64,000 nucleotides of DNA from a virus: positions 21,622 to 85,621 of IMG/VR virus record IMGVR_UViG_3300045922_000122; one strand, given 5' to 3'. The notes under the pieces were generated by a model. It was not told the origin of the DNA and did no database searches. It saw nothing but the letters and a program-made list of their open reading frames with translations. The translations under genes were made by a program, and so were the position numbers. Shown here one piece after another: positions 54,285 to 63,450 of the stretch. Every line of letters starts with the position of its first letter. Within the stretch, counting starts at the first letter, position 1.

Positions 54285-55364
54285 TTACTTGCTCATTAAA
54301 AGCTTCAGTTCTGAAAGAGTTATACTATTATTTTTACCAGAACCGCCACCTTCAGATTTAAGTTTAACTCTTGGAGAACCTGCTGATTGTTGTATTTGCT
54401 TATTTTCTAATCCTTTTATTTTAAAGTCTTTAAAAATAAGATAATCTAAAAACAATCTTTGTTCATAAGTAAGATTTTGATATTTTTTACCAAGTTCTTC
54501 ACTTAATATAAAATTGTTAAACTCTTTTCTTTCAGATTCTGGTATTACATAATTATTAACTAATTTACCTTTTTTTACAATATCAGTAACAGTTTTAACA
54601 GTTTCTTCTATTTCTTTTTGTCTTCTTTGCTGTTCTTCGTATTCAGCTTGTTTTTTAGCATTAATTTTTTCAGATAAAGCTTGTTTTATTCTATTAGCTT
54701 CTTTTTCTACCTCATCTTCAAATTCATCATCATCTTTTAGAGCTTCAATTAAAAGTTTTGCTCTTCTTTCTGATATTCCTTTTTGTTTATAAACATCAAT
54801 TAAAAATTGAGTTTTTTCTTCATCGCTTTTATCTTCAAAAGATAAATCCATTTCATCTATGGCTTTTTCTTCTTTCCATGTAGAAATAGAACCGCCTTTT
54901 TGTAAATGTTCTATTAAATCTTTTACTATTGGGGCAGCTTCAAACAATTCATTAACAGCTGATTGTTTTACTTTTTCTTCTCTCTTGTCATAGAACTTTT
55001 TAATAGTATCTATACTATCGTCATTTAAATCTAAATCTTTAAAATCTTCATCTTCTTCAATGTTTATACCATAAGTCTTAGCTAAATAAGACAAAGGACT
55101 TGAAACATCACTGTCATCATCATTATCATCATCATTATTGTTACCACTTTGATTTTTACTTTGAGAAGTAGTACTTACGTTGCTTTTACCTGTATTACCT
55201 TGATTTGAACCTTCGTTGTCTTCATCATCATCATCTACATCATTATCTTCTTCTAGTTCAACGTCTACTAAAGAACTTGCAAACTTAGATTTTAAGCCTT
55301 CGGCTAAACTTGAAGGTATCGCTCCACCTTCGTTTACATCTGAATTTCTGTTAATTGTGTACAT
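54285..55364 (-). CDS. Putative scaffolding protein (359 aa)
   Basis: Residues 35-95 are extremely acidic and low-complexity (VELEEDNDVDDDDEDNEG, then Ser/Asn/Gln), and residues 110-290 form long charged helices. Such acidic helical proteins between portal and capsid genes are commonly scaffolds, which shape the procapsid and then leave. The C-terminal 25 residues are basic and Gly/Ser-rich. It could instead be a capsid-internal protein; no protease motif is visible. Confidence 0.6.
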   Translation of the reverse strand: MYTINRNSDVNEGGAIPSSLAEGLKSKFASSLVDVELEEDNDVDDDDEDNEGSNQGNTGKSNVSTTSQSKNQSGNNNDDDNDDDSDVSSPLSYLAKTYGINIEEDEDFKDLDLNDDSIDTIKKFYDKREEKVKQSAVNELFEAAPIVKDLIEHLQKGGSISTWKEEKAIDEMDLSFEDKSDEEKTQFLIDVYKQKGISERRAKLLIEALKDDDEFEDEVEKEANRIKQALSEKINAKKQAEYEEQQRRQKEIEETVKTVTDIVKKGKLVNNYVIPESERKEFNNFILSEELGKKYQNLTYEQRLFLDYLIFKDFKIKGLENKQIQQSAGSPRVKLKSEGGGSGKNNSITLSELKLLMSK

Positions 55365-55394
55365 ATAATTTTAATTTAAGAGTTTGTACTTGTG

Positions 55395-55402
55395 CAAATT
55401 TA
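55395..55402 (-). promoter_or_regulatory. Putative -7 box upstream of scaffold/capsid genes
   Basis: TAAATTTG on the minus strand matches TAnnTTTG. It lies in a 99-base gap between portal and scaffold genes, unusual in this packed cluster. No convincing TTG is found at the expected distance, so it is a weak promoter candidate. Confidence 0.35.
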
Positions 55403-55463
55403 ATAAAATTTTTATAATAACTATACATTTTTGTTCATTAAAATTTAGAACTTTATAGACCTT

Positions 55464-57785
55464 TTATTTTGGTTTATTACTTTTTGCTCTATCTTTTTTT
55501 AATTTTTCAATTTCTATTCTTTCATCTGATTTTCTTTTTTCTCTAGCTTCTGCTAATTTTTCTCTTTCTATTTGAATTTTAGCTAATATTTCTTCACGTT
55601 TTAGCTGAATCATCTGGTCATTATTAACTCTAATTTCATCTGGTATTCCGTTACTATTAGCATCGTTAAGTAACAAATCTACCTCTAATTCCATAGCTTT
55701 AAGTTCTCTTTCTCTAGCATCTTCTGTATCTATATCATATTGTTTTAAATTTAACTCTCTTTCTTTTAAAGAAAGTTCCATTTGTTTTGCAGCTTGTTCT
55801 GCTTCTAGATTTGCTTGTTGTTGCTCCATTAGCTTTTGTTCTAACATATCCAATTCTTTAGTTAATTCTACTATGTTAGTAGCAGCAGCTATTCTAGGTA
55901 ATATAGATAATTGTTGTGTTTGTTGTGCAATATTACCAAGTTGAGCCTTCATCATTTCAAGCTCTTTTTGATTTTTACTACTATTTTCACAAACCACTCC
56001 ATATTCTACTAATGGATATATAGTAGGGTCAATTTCATAATAAACTTCTTTAAATTTACTATTTAGGTAAGTTCCTTTTTTACCATTTCTCCAAGCAGCT
56101 TTACTTAACGTAATAAGACCGTTTAAATCTTCTAATATAGTATCTTCATGTTGTCTATATAATTCTTCTGTAGCTGTACTACTTCTATACAAAGCTTCTT
56201 CTGTTACAGCCTTACCGTCAGAAGCCATAGTTAATCCTTTTCTTTGTCTATTAAATCCTATAGCATCATCCCAATCTTCTTTTATAGCTCTTAAAATAGC
56301 ATAAAGTTCTTTTATGTATTGATATAAACTCATATCAAGAACTTTCATGTATTGCATAGCACTAATAGCTTGAGGATTAGTTTCATCTAAGAAGAAATAA
56401 CCATGAGCATCTGCATAGTACATTACAGTAAATTCATCCCAACCTTCTTTTTGAGGAATAAGACCTAAAGGAAAAAATGTTATTTTATCTTTATTCTTAT
56501 TTAGAACTTTTTCTAGATGATAATGAGCTATATTATATTTAATTTGATAAACTATACCTTTTTCTCCTATAGATTCTGGTATAATATAATTATTACCAAA
56601 AACTCTACCGTTATATTCTTTTACAGCTTTATTAGGATTACTCCAAGTACCTCTTTGATAAGGTATAGGTTGTACTCCTAATATCCATTTATTTGCTATT
56701 CTATAACCTTCCCATTCTTCTTTAACCCATTTTTCTTCTACTTCTTCAGTAGGTAAAGGTATATAATCTTCATCATAATATTCTACATATTCGTTACCAA
56801 AAGGGTCAATTCCTTTAACTTTTTTAATTAAAGCCATACTAGACCATTGTACATGCTCTACTATAAGACCCTCTATTTGTTGGTTCATCATATTATTAAA
56901 ATTACCAGTAACCATACCTCTAAGCATATCACTGGTAATACCACCACTTACAGATTGAAATCCTACTACGGCAAGTTCTTTTTCTAATTCTCCTACTATT
57001 TCATGAAATCCTTCTACTTCATAAAAAGTGTCTAGTATTTCACTCATAGTCATCATTACTGTTCTTTTTACAGCTTCTGATTCCTGAATATATCTTAAAT
57101 TAGGAGTATTAATAAAACTAATTTCTACAGGACTAATACATTCATATTCTAATTCTTCACCATTTACTCTTTTATAAGTTACAAATCTACCTAATACTAT
57201 AAATTCATATAAAGTTTCTCTTCTTATTTGGTCTATTTTATTATCTCGCATTATTACATTTAATGCGTGTTGACCCATTAAACTTAGTTCATTTTGTAAA
57301 TTACTTACTTGTTTATCTATTATTTCTTGAGGTAAAGGAGTTTGAGCTATATCTTCAGGTAATACTCCTTCAGCTATAAGACCATTAACAAAATCTCTTT
57401 TAAGTTTTTCTAAAGTTAGCTTATATTCTAAATCTTCTTTTTTATTTTTTATAAGACTATTAATAGCAACTACCATAGGATTAAAAAATCTTTGAGATAG
57501 TTCTCCCATTAGTCTTTGTATATTAGGACTTATAATATCTATATTTCTAATTCTAGAAGGATAGCCTTTTAATTCTGGTCTATCCATATTTAATGGATTA
57601 GTAACGTATGTATATACGCTTTCATCTAATTTACCAGCACAAGCTTGATGTAGAATAAAAGCATCAGTCCTACTCATTGGATAAAAGTTAGTTCTTCCGC
57701 ACCAATATTCTACATTTTTATTTTTCCATTCTTCTGTATTCTTTTCTTTTCTAGATACTTTTTGTTTTGGTCTTGATAAATTCAT
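55464..57785 (-). CDS. Portal protein (773 aa)
   Basis: Placed directly after TerL with TAATG overlap. Residues 1-600 have portal-type alternation of helices and strands (for example VTYKRVNGEELEYECISPVE near 203-222), and the C-terminal 160 residues form a long charged coiled coil (EQKLMEQQQANLEAEQAAKQ), unusual for small portals. Inside the coiled coil, residues 708-717 read DANSNGIPDE, a thrombospondin type-3/EF-hand-like calcium motif. Length suits crAss-like portals. The channel forms the vertex for DNA packaging and ejection. Confidence 0.8.
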   Translation of the reverse strand: MNLSRPKQKVSRKEKNTEEWKNKNVEYWCGRTNFYPMSRTDAFILHQACAGKLDESVYTYVTNPLNMDRPELKGYPSRIRNIDIISPNIQRLMGELSQRFFNPMVVAINSLIKNKKEDLEYKLTLEKLKRDFVNGLIAEGVLPEDIAQTPLPQEIIDKQVSNLQNELSLMGQHALNVIMRDNKIDQIRRETLYEFIVLGRFVTYKRVNGEELEYECISPVEISFINTPNLRYIQESEAVKRTVMMTMSEILDTFYEVEGFHEIVGELEKELAVVGFQSVSGGITSDMLRGMVTGNFNNMMNQQIEGLIVEHVQWSSMALIKKVKGIDPFGNEYVEYYDEDYIPLPTEEVEEKWVKEEWEGYRIANKWILGVQPIPYQRGTWSNPNKAVKEYNGRVFGNNYIIPESIGEKGIVYQIKYNIAHYHLEKVLNKNKDKITFFPLGLIPQKEGWDEFTVMYYADAHGYFFLDETNPQAISAMQYMKVLDMSLYQYIKELYAILRAIKEDWDDAIGFNRQRKGLTMASDGKAVTEEALYRSSTATEELYRQHEDTILEDLNGLITLSKAAWRNGKKGTYLNSKFKEVYYEIDPTIYPLVEYGVVCENSSKNQKELEMMKAQLGNIAQQTQQLSILPRIAAATNIVELTKELDMLEQKLMEQQQANLEAEQAAKQMELSLKERELNLKQYDIDTEDARERELKAMELEVDLLLNDANSNGIPDEIRVNNDQMIQLKREEILAKIQIEREKLAEAREKRKSDERIEIEKLKKDRAKSNKPK

Positions 57786-59968
57786 TATTTAAAAAATTGA
57801 TGTGTAAGTATTCTACTTATTTTTTGTTCTTTTCTTGTTTCAAGTCTTTTATAAATTAGTTCTCTTGAATGAAATCTTTGTATCCTAAAAGCAGCTATTC
57901 TATCAAAGTTTCCTTCACCATAACTTTCTAATTCTTTTAAAAGACCTACATCATATATTGTATGTAAATTTAATTTTACATTACCGTTTTCATCTACACT
58001 TCTTCTAGTTTCCAACCAATCTTTTATATATTCATCTCCAGTAAGTTTACGTTCATTATTTTTACCAGAACCAATGTGCATTCCAAATCCTCTTCTAACA
58101 CCACTATTAGCTGTTTTTATTCTTTCATCGTATGCTAATTCAAATTCAGTTTCCAGAAAATGTAAAAGTTTAAATCTTTTAGCATAATCTACTAAAGTCA
58201 TATCATCATTTTCAAAACCTATTTTAGCATTATAATACTCAGCTAATTCAAAAACTATCTTACAAAAAGCATCTTTACCTTTAGAAGGTCTTCCTACAAA
58301 CTGCGCAACAATTCTATCATCTAATCCTCTAGCTACAATATTATTAGGTCTACAATACACATAACAAGCTCCAACAGATACTCCAGTAGCAGTATCATCA
58401 TATCTATAAGTATCCACGTCTACAATATACATGTTTTTATAAACCTGATTTGTAGCAGGGTCTTTTGCTGGAGGATACCATATAACTACAGCACTTTCTG
58501 CCTTAGCACCTTTACTAACAGGATAATCCCAAAATGTAGGTAATTTTTCATTGACTACAAACTTTAGTTTTCCTTCTTGCGTTCTACAAAACTCTCCAAC
58601 AGTACCTAAAGCTATATGTAAATTATTAGCTTCTACATGATTACGCCATTCTCTTATACTAATAGTGTCAAATATATTATTACCATTTATAGCAAAGGCT
58701 TCAGATGGAGTAAAAGGGTGTTCCATTTTTCTTGCAATTAACCCTTTTGTATCTCCTTTATCTATAAAATTTACTTTTTGGTATTCTTCTTCATATTCTC
58801 TAGCTAGCCTAATTAAACTTTCACCTTTAGAAGTTATAAATCCCACATTATTCCAATAGTCAGGAATAAAAAGCCCGCAATAAGTTCCAGAAGCTCCTTC
58901 ATCCCAGACATTCTCAAATTCAAGTGCATTATATTTATCGCAATGAAAAAATATTTCTTTAAATCCTTCCCAGTCAGTATTATCACCGCCACCAGTACCA
59001 AACCATATAATTTGACCTGATGAATAAATACCATCACCTAAAGTATCCATAGTGGCTTGAGTAAAGTCCATAAGATTAGGAGCTTTACCTGATTCTTCTA
59101 CATATATTTCATCAGCATCTTTACCTCTAGCAACAGACTTATTTGCTCTAAAAGATACAGCTATAATTTGACTTAAATAACCTTGTTCTACTTCTACACC
59201 TCCTGGAGTTTTTTCTTTCCAACCTGCTTTTACATGGTCATCTAGATTTATAAGTCTTCTTTTAGTAAACGCAGTATGTTTATCTATAAAATCTAAGTTT
59301 TCTTTACACTTAGACATAATAGCATCATCTGTAAGATAAACCATATCATAAGCAGTATATAAAGTAGTAGATTTAGGATATAAATGATACCTATAAGAAC
59401 CGCTAAATGCTAATTTGTAACTAGCACCAAATCTTCTCTTTTTAGCTACTACTAAATTTTTACCACTACCATATAAAGTATATTTAACACCATTTTCTTC
59501 AAAATAATAAGGTCTTATTCTAATACAATCTGGTAATCTTAGATTTTTAAACTGTTCCAGACTAATACCTCCATCTCTAATTATATTAGGATAATCGCTA
59601 GCACCATATCTAGCAATTCTTTTTACCCAATAAAATATATAATCTCCATCCCAAAAATCAGGAAATGAATAACCTTTAGTTACTGCTTTTTTGTATAGTA
59701 TCTTTTTTTGTTTATGTTTATCTTTATCAGCAGTAAGTTTTATCCTACAAAAATTTAAATAACCATAATGCTCACCAGTTATAGTTAATCCATCTACAGT
59801 ATATCCTTCTATAAGCCTTTTTCTTTGTTCTAACCACCAGTCTCTATCAGAAGGATAACTACCATGTTTATTAAAATAATTAGCAGCTTCACTAAAAAGC
59901 TCTGTTCTAACATCGCTTAAGTCTATTAGTTTATCGCTGGAACTTATTTTCATATTATGGTCTTTCAA
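57785..59968 (-). CDS. terL: Terminase large subunit (TerL, 727 aa)
   Basis: Packaging motor and nuclease. The ATPase centre shows a Walker A-like AKKRRFGASYK at 175-185 and a Walker B region DEIYVEES near 286-293. The nuclease domain has IVDVDTYRYDD near 515-525 and GFENDDMTLVDYAKRF near 584-599, with acidic residues for metal binding. Length 727 aa is within the crAss-like range. It overlaps the preceding 183-aa gene by 14 bases and touches the portal start (TAATG). Confidence 0.9.
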   Translation of the reverse strand: MKDHNMKISSSDKLIDLSDVRTELFSEAANYFNKHGSYPSDRDWWLEQRKRLIEGYTVDGLTITGEHYGYLNFCRIKLTADKDKHKQKKILYKKAVTKGYSFPDFWDGDYIFYWVKRIARYGASDYPNIIRDGGISLEQFKNLRLPDCIRIRPYYFEENGVKYTLYGSGKNLVVAKKRRFGASYKLAFSGSYRYHLYPKSTTLYTAYDMVYLTDDAIMSKCKENLDFIDKHTAFTKRRLINLDDHVKAGWKEKTPGGVEVEQGYLSQIIAVSFRANKSVARGKDADEIYVEESGKAPNLMDFTQATMDTLGDGIYSSGQIIWFGTGGGDNTDWEGFKEIFFHCDKYNALEFENVWDEGASGTYCGLFIPDYWNNVGFITSKGESLIRLAREYEEEYQKVNFIDKGDTKGLIARKMEHPFTPSEAFAINGNNIFDTISIREWRNHVEANNLHIALGTVGEFCRTQEGKLKFVVNEKLPTFWDYPVSKGAKAESAVVIWYPPAKDPATNQVYKNMYIVDVDTYRYDDTATGVSVGACYVYCRPNNIVARGLDDRIVAQFVGRPSKGKDAFCKIVFELAEYYNAKIGFENDDMTLVDYAKRFKLLHFLETEFELAYDERIKTANSGVRRGFGMHIGSGKNNERKLTGDEYIKDWLETRRSVDENGNVKLNLHTIYDVGLLKELESYGEGNFDRIAAFRIQRFHSRELIYKRLETRKEQKISRILTHQFFK

Positions 59969-60506
59969 ACATACCTACATCTCCACCACCTCTAATTTTA
60001 GTAGTTAGAGAGGTTTTCTTAAATATTTTTTCTCTTAAAGTTTTTAAAGATTCTATAACAGAACCAGATTCTTTTATAACTTTAACAACATCTGCTGGTT
60101 TATACAATAAATTACCTTTATTATCTCTAGCAGAATAATCTACATTTTCAAGATATTTTATTGTTTTTTCAGCAGCTATAATATTACTGTTTAAATATTT
60201 ATAATCAAAATCATCTTTAATTTCTTCAAGATAAAATTCTATAGCTTCATCTATTAAACTATCTTTTTTCCAACTTTCCGGTAATCCTAGTAATACTTTT
60301 ATCTTCTCTTCCCTTATATCTAAATCCTGATAACTTTCAACATAAGAACTTCTAGGGTCAGCAAAGAAATATATAAAAGCTAGTTCTTTACTAGCAAATC
60401 CTTTTTTGTTTTTATTTCTATCTATAATTGCCTTAAAAGGCAATATCATTCTTAATTCAGGATTAAATACAGGAAACTCTCCTTCTAGTACTATTAATTT
60501 TATCAT
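59955..60506 (-). CDS. Conserved-position packaging-cluster protein (183 aa)
   Basis: Directly before TerL, the usual place for a small terminase subunit or crAss-specific packaging gene. It is mixed helical (EKTIKYLENVDYSARDN near 109-125) with a predicted central region rich in acidic residues and a Gly-rich end (TTKIRGGGDVGMFERP). There is no clear HTH. Start TAATG overlaps the previous stop by one base. Confidence 0.65.
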   Translation of the reverse strand: MIKLIVLEGEFPVFNPELRMILPFKAIIDRNKNKKGFASKELAFIYFFADPRSSYVESYQDLDIREEKIKVLLGLPESWKKDSLIDEAIEFYLEEIKDDFDYKYLNSNIIAAEKTIKYLENVDYSARDNKGNLLYKPADVVKVIKESGSVIESLKTLREKIFKKTSLTTKIRGGGDVGMFERP

Positions 60507-60730
60507 TACTTAAATACTCTCTCTAAATTTTTATCTATATCATACTTAACTTCATCATAAGTAGTTACTATAATTACAGCAAAGCATAAAAACCTGTAAG
60601 ATACAGGTCTATAACCTTTACCATCAATAATATAATTTAAAGTTTCTTTGTAAGGTATAATTGTAAAAAAAGATAAATCTATTTTAACATTTATTCTTTT
60701 CAGCGACTTTAGCCCTATTTTCTGTAGCAT
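60506..60730 (-). CDS. Small protein of unknown function (74 aa)
   Basis: Contains a hydrophobic stretch (YRFLCFAVIIVTTYDEV) that might be a membrane segment or just a strand. It overlaps the 90-aa gene upstream by 47 bases and the next gene by one base (TAATG). No family recognised. Confidence 0.55.
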   Translation of the reverse strand: MLQKIGLKSLKRINVKIDLSFFTIIPYKETLNYIIDGKGYRPVSYRFLCFAVIIVTTYDEVKYDIDKNLERVFK

Positions 60731-60956
60731 CTCTATATTTATTTAAGTGTTTAACAAATGTTTTAAGCTTTTTCTCACTAAATACAAATCTAGCTATATA
60801 AGGAACTCTTACTTCAGCATAAGTTCCATTATATACACTTAGTAATTGTATTGATAATTGTCTACGATATTCTTTATATATCTTAAAAGCTTCTTCTTTA
60901 TCTATACCATTCTTTTCAGCATGCTTTATAATTATTTGTTCTAAAATAGAATCCAT
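60684..60956 (-). CDS. First gene of structural operon (90 aa, unknown)
   Basis: Helical start (SILEQIIIKHAEKNGIDKEE) followed by AEVRVPYIARFVFSEKKLKTF, which looks like a strand-helix nucleic-acid-binding element. It is directly downstream of the best promoter in the window. Family not recognised. Confidence 0.65.
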   Translation of the reverse strand: MDSILEQIIIKHAEKNGIDKEEAFKIYKEYRRQLSIQLLSVYNGTYAEVRVPYIARFVFSEKKLKTFVKHLNKYRDATENRAKVAEKNKC

Positions 60957-60967
60957 TTATACCCCCA

Positions 60968-60998
60968 CAAAAATAATAAATTTAACTGTCATTTACAA
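60968..60998 (-). promoter_or_regulatory. Bacteroidetes-type promoter of the packaging/structural operon
   Basis: On the minus strand TTG (60996-60998) is followed after 20 bases by TATTTTTG (60968-60975), matching the host consensus of a -33 TTG and a -7 TAnnTTTG with about 19-21 bases between. Transcription would start only a few bases before the ATG at 60956, giving a nearly leaderless mRNA. Confidence 0.7.
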
Positions 60999-61026
60999 GT
61001 TTTTTTTATTGCATTAAATTTCTACT

Positions 61027-61284
61027 TTATAGACCTACTTTATATCCATAAGAACACACTTTACAAATAGCATACAACCCATCCTCTCTTTTTATTTGAT
61101 TATGAGGAGTTTCTTTCACACACATATCACAGTACTGGTACAAACTACTATTAACTTCTTCAATAACATTTATCTTTTTCAACTCTCTTTTTTCTGCCGA
61201 TAAGGGCAAGATAAGGCTGCGAATGTTAGTAACAGTACTATTCTTACTATCTTGTTTTAATTCATTTACATTAATATTTATCAT
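61027..61284 (-). CDS. Small zinc-ribbon protein (85 aa)
   Basis: Cys52-x2-Cys55 (YCDMCVKE) and Cys74-x2-Cys77 (ICKVCSYG) predict a zinc ribbon in the C-terminal half, with the first half extended. It overlaps the previous gene by 4 bases. Role unknown; regulatory proteins of this type are frequent among early genes. A copy of the TGCCGATA motif runs antisense through it. Confidence 0.7.
   Translation of the reverse strand: MININVNELKQDSKNSTVTNIRSLILPLSAEKRELKKINVIEEVNSSLYQYCDMCVKETPHNQIKREDGLYAICKVCSYGYKVGL
61195..61221 (+). repeat. Dispersed TGCCGATA-type motif, copy in zinc-ribbon gene
   Basis: TGCCGATAAGG followed by GATAAGGCTGCG. Read on the plus strand, opposite to the gene. GCC and GGC could pair as a small stem. 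Confidence 0.4.
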
Positions 61285-61511
61285 TTTATTTTATTAAGTT
61301 CTATATTTATCTTTTTTAGTATTTCTTTCCATATATCTTTATTAACATATTCTGTTTTTATAACTTGAGTTTCTGTATAGAACTCTATCTTATAATATCC
61401 AGATTCACTAATCCAAGATTGTATTCCTACCAAATACCCAAATATATATAGATGTAAAGTACCATCTATATATATTTTGAGTATTTTAGGTAGTTTTATT
61501 ACTTTTACCAC
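61281..61511 (-). CDS. Small beta-rich protein of unknown function (76 aa)
   Basis: Alternating strands (LKIYIDGTLHLYIFGYLVG and YKIEFYTETQVIKTEYV), then a short Lys-rich helix. It overlaps the zinc-ribbon gene by 4 bases. No family recognised. Confidence 0.6.
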   Translation of the reverse strand: MVKVIKLPKILKIYIDGTLHLYIFGYLVGIQSWISESGYYKIEFYTETQVIKTEYVNKDIWKEILKKINIELNKIK

Positions 61512-61551
61512 TTTTACTTTAAGTTTATTTGTATAATTTCTTTTTGAATTT

Positions 61552-61974
61552 TCATTTGATTATCTTTTCTTGCCTTAATTTAATATTTTCTTCTATTCTA
61601 TCTGCAATACTAGTATAATCAGCTTCATATTCTTCTGTATAAATAACCTTAGCTGCAATAGCATAAGCAGGAACAATTATAGGATTTTTCCATCTTCTTT
61701 CTGGGTCAAACCCTAAAAGTATAGCAGAGTGTTTAAACTCTTCTTTAATAAACACCATGTCCCCTCTTTTTAGTTCCATAGTAGTTTCATCTTTACCTAC
61801 ATTTTCTCCAACTTTAGCTACTACAAGAGGTCTTGCATAAGGAAATTCTTTGTTAATTTTATCTCTTGTAGCTTTGTCAATAATAAGAGATGTTGCTTCT
61901 GTAGCTGTAGGAAAAGCTACCACAATCAAGTCATTTTTGTTGATTTCTAGATTAAAGTTTTCTAAGTATTTCAT
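61552..61974 (-). CDS. GroES-like beta-barrel protein, uncertain (140 aa)
   Basis: Contains a pattern like the Cpn10/GroES barrel: NDLIVVAFP near the start, PLVVAKVGENVG in the middle and LKRGDMVFIKEE after it, then AYAIAAKVIY as the closing strand. The C-terminal 30 residues are helix. A co-chaperonin would assist capsid folding. The match is by eye and the inserted part between strands is longer than in GroES, so another small barrel is possible. Confidence 0.45.
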   Translation of the reverse strand: MKYLENFNLEINKNDLIVVAFPTATEATSLIIDKATRDKINKEFPYARPLVVAKVGENVGKDETTMELKRGDMVFIKEEFKHSAILLGFDPERRWKNPIIVPAYAIAAKVIYTEEYEADYTSIADRIEENIKLRQEKIIK

Positions 61975-62198
61975 ATCTGTTTTGTTTTATTAAGTTTAAC
62001 TAATTTCATTATTCCATTTTCTCTAATTAAATCATAATCATGATTTTTAACATATTCTCTAGCTAATTCTAAACCGCCTACAGTAATTCTATCTATAGCT
62101 ATTAAAAGAATTGCATTAATTTTTGCCATTTTATTAGCTTCTTCTTGAGTTTTAAGAAGAGCATTATACTCTTCTATTGGCATTGTTACTGTTACCAT
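61971..62198 (-). CDS. Small protein of unknown function (75 aa)
   Basis: Mostly helical, with start VTMPIEEYNALLKTQEEAN typical of many short phage proteins (MPxEEYnxLl), of unknown role. It overlaps both neighbours (4 bases downstream, one base upstream as TAATG). Confidence 0.65.
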   Translation of the reverse strand: MVTVTMPIEEYNALLKTQEEANKMAKINAILLIAIDRITVGGLELAREYVKNHDYDLIRENGIMKLVKLNKTKQI

Positions 62199-62512
62199 TA
62201 ATTTAATCTCCTCCTTATTATATTAGTGTTTAAAGATTTTTTGTAATTTATATAAATTCTATTAAATTCTTCTAAAGGTGTAAGTACATATCTTATATCT
62301 CCATTTATATAATTTATTACTGTTATATCTGAATTATCTATATCACTTAATTCATATTCAAGAAATTCCTTTAAATCAAAAGTACATTGAAAGTAATCTA
62401 GAACTTCATCTAAATTAATATATCCATCTACAATACAATTGTTTTGTACAGAATATTCGTCTTCACTTATTAATTCTGATACTATCATTTTGAATTTATA
62501 TTGATTGCTCAT
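62198..62512 (-). CDS. Acidic protein of unknown function (104 aa)
   Basis: Acidic mixed protein with several aromatic residues (DEVLDYFQCTFDLKEFLEYE). Ends in a basic tail. It overlaps the J-domain gene by 4 bases. No family recognised. Confidence 0.6.
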   Translation of the reverse strand: MSNQYKFKMIVSELISEDEYSVQNNCIVDGYINLDEVLDYFQCTFDLKEFLEYELSDIDNSDITVINYINGDIRYVLTPLEEFNRIYINYKKSLNTNIIRRRLN

Positions 62513-62973
62513 ATTAATCCTTTTTGTTTTAATTCCTCACTTTTATAATATGCCCATCCAGAAGAATATTTTAACTTTACTGCTAAATATTCTAAATGCT
62601 TTCTTTCAGTCATATAATTATTATTTTCTAAAAATTCTACAAATTTAAACCAAGTTATTCCTACTTTTTTGCCAGATTTTATTGCACCATCAAATATACT
62701 ATCAATAACATATTTTGCCATTTCATAATCTAGCTTTTCTCTTTTCGGAGTAGAATTAAAATTACATTTATTTTCATAACTTTTATTAACTACAGGAATA
62801 TAATTTGTTTTCTTAATATAGTCCCATTCTAAATTTAATTGCTGCATTTCTCTTAAATCACCACCTTTATCTGGGTGTAAAGATATTGCTAATTTTTTAT
62901 ATTTATCTTTAGCTTCATCAATACTACTATAATTAGTAAGATACTTAAAGTTAGGTTTTCTAAGAAATCTCAT
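62509..62973 (-). CDS. J-domain protein (DnaJ-like N-terminus, 154 aa)
   Basis: Residues 8-55 form a J-domain: an initial helix, the key HPD at 33-35 within AISLHPDKGGDLREMQ, and a third helix. It would stimulate host DnaK-type chaperones. The remaining 90 residues look helical with KKVGITWFKFVEFLEN. It overlaps the RepL-like gene by 14 bases, so both are translated together, which suggests chaperone help in replication-complex remodelling. Confidence 0.85.
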   Translation of the reverse strand: MRFLRKPNFKYLTNYSSIDEAKDKYKKLAISLHPDKGGDLREMQQLNLEWDYIKKTNYIPVVNKSYENKCNFNSTPKREKLDYEMAKYVIDSIFDGAIKSGKKVGITWFKFVEFLENNNYMTERKHLEYLAVKLKYSSGWAYYKSEELKQKGLI

Positions 62974-63436
62974 TATTTTCCTGTAGTAAATTTTTATTTG
63001 TATGTTCAGCTTCTAAATTCATTTTTATCAAATACTCTCTATTATTATCATTATTTTTACTAAAATACATAGGATTAACTTGATAATAACCTCTACCTAC
63101 CAATAATAAAAGATTTTTATCTTTTAATTTTTTAAAAGCCTTATTTACAGTATCTACACTATAACTAATATTAGCTTTTTTCATAATTTCTATAAACTCT
63201 TTTATAATATGTTTATTAGAAACTACATTATTATTACTATCCATTTTTTCTACTAAAAACTCTATCAAATTTCTAGGACATCCTTGTAAATCTGCTAATA
63301 TCTGCAAACAATTATGATACCTTTTACTATGTGAAGTTGTTACTTTTATATCATTAAAAACAGGAACACAAATACCATTATCATACTTATACTTTTCCAC
63401 ATATCTTATGTTTAAAACTTTTTTATTAACTGACAT
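62960..63436 (-). CDS. RepL-like winged-helix replication or regulatory protein (158 aa)
   Basis: Central helices (residues 70-110) followed by FKKLKDKNLLLLVGRGYYQV and NPMYFSKN, the wing and following NP motif typical of the Firmicute plasmid RepL family, which is reported in crAss-like phages. It would bind DNA, either at the origin or at its own promoter; the 20-base inverted repeats just upstream are candidates for its site. It is the first gene of the minus-strand early group. Autoregulation is an inference. Confidence 0.7.
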   Translation of the reverse strand: MSVNKKVLNIRYVEKYKYDNGICVPVFNDIKVTTSHSKRYHNCLQILADLQGCPRNLIEFLVEKMDSNNNVVSNKHIIKEFIEIMKKANISYSVDTVNKAFKKLKDKNLLLLVGRGYYQVNPMYFSKNNDNNREYLIKMNLEAEHTNKNLLQENNEIS

Positions 63437-63450
63437 TTTTTTGGAGTAAG

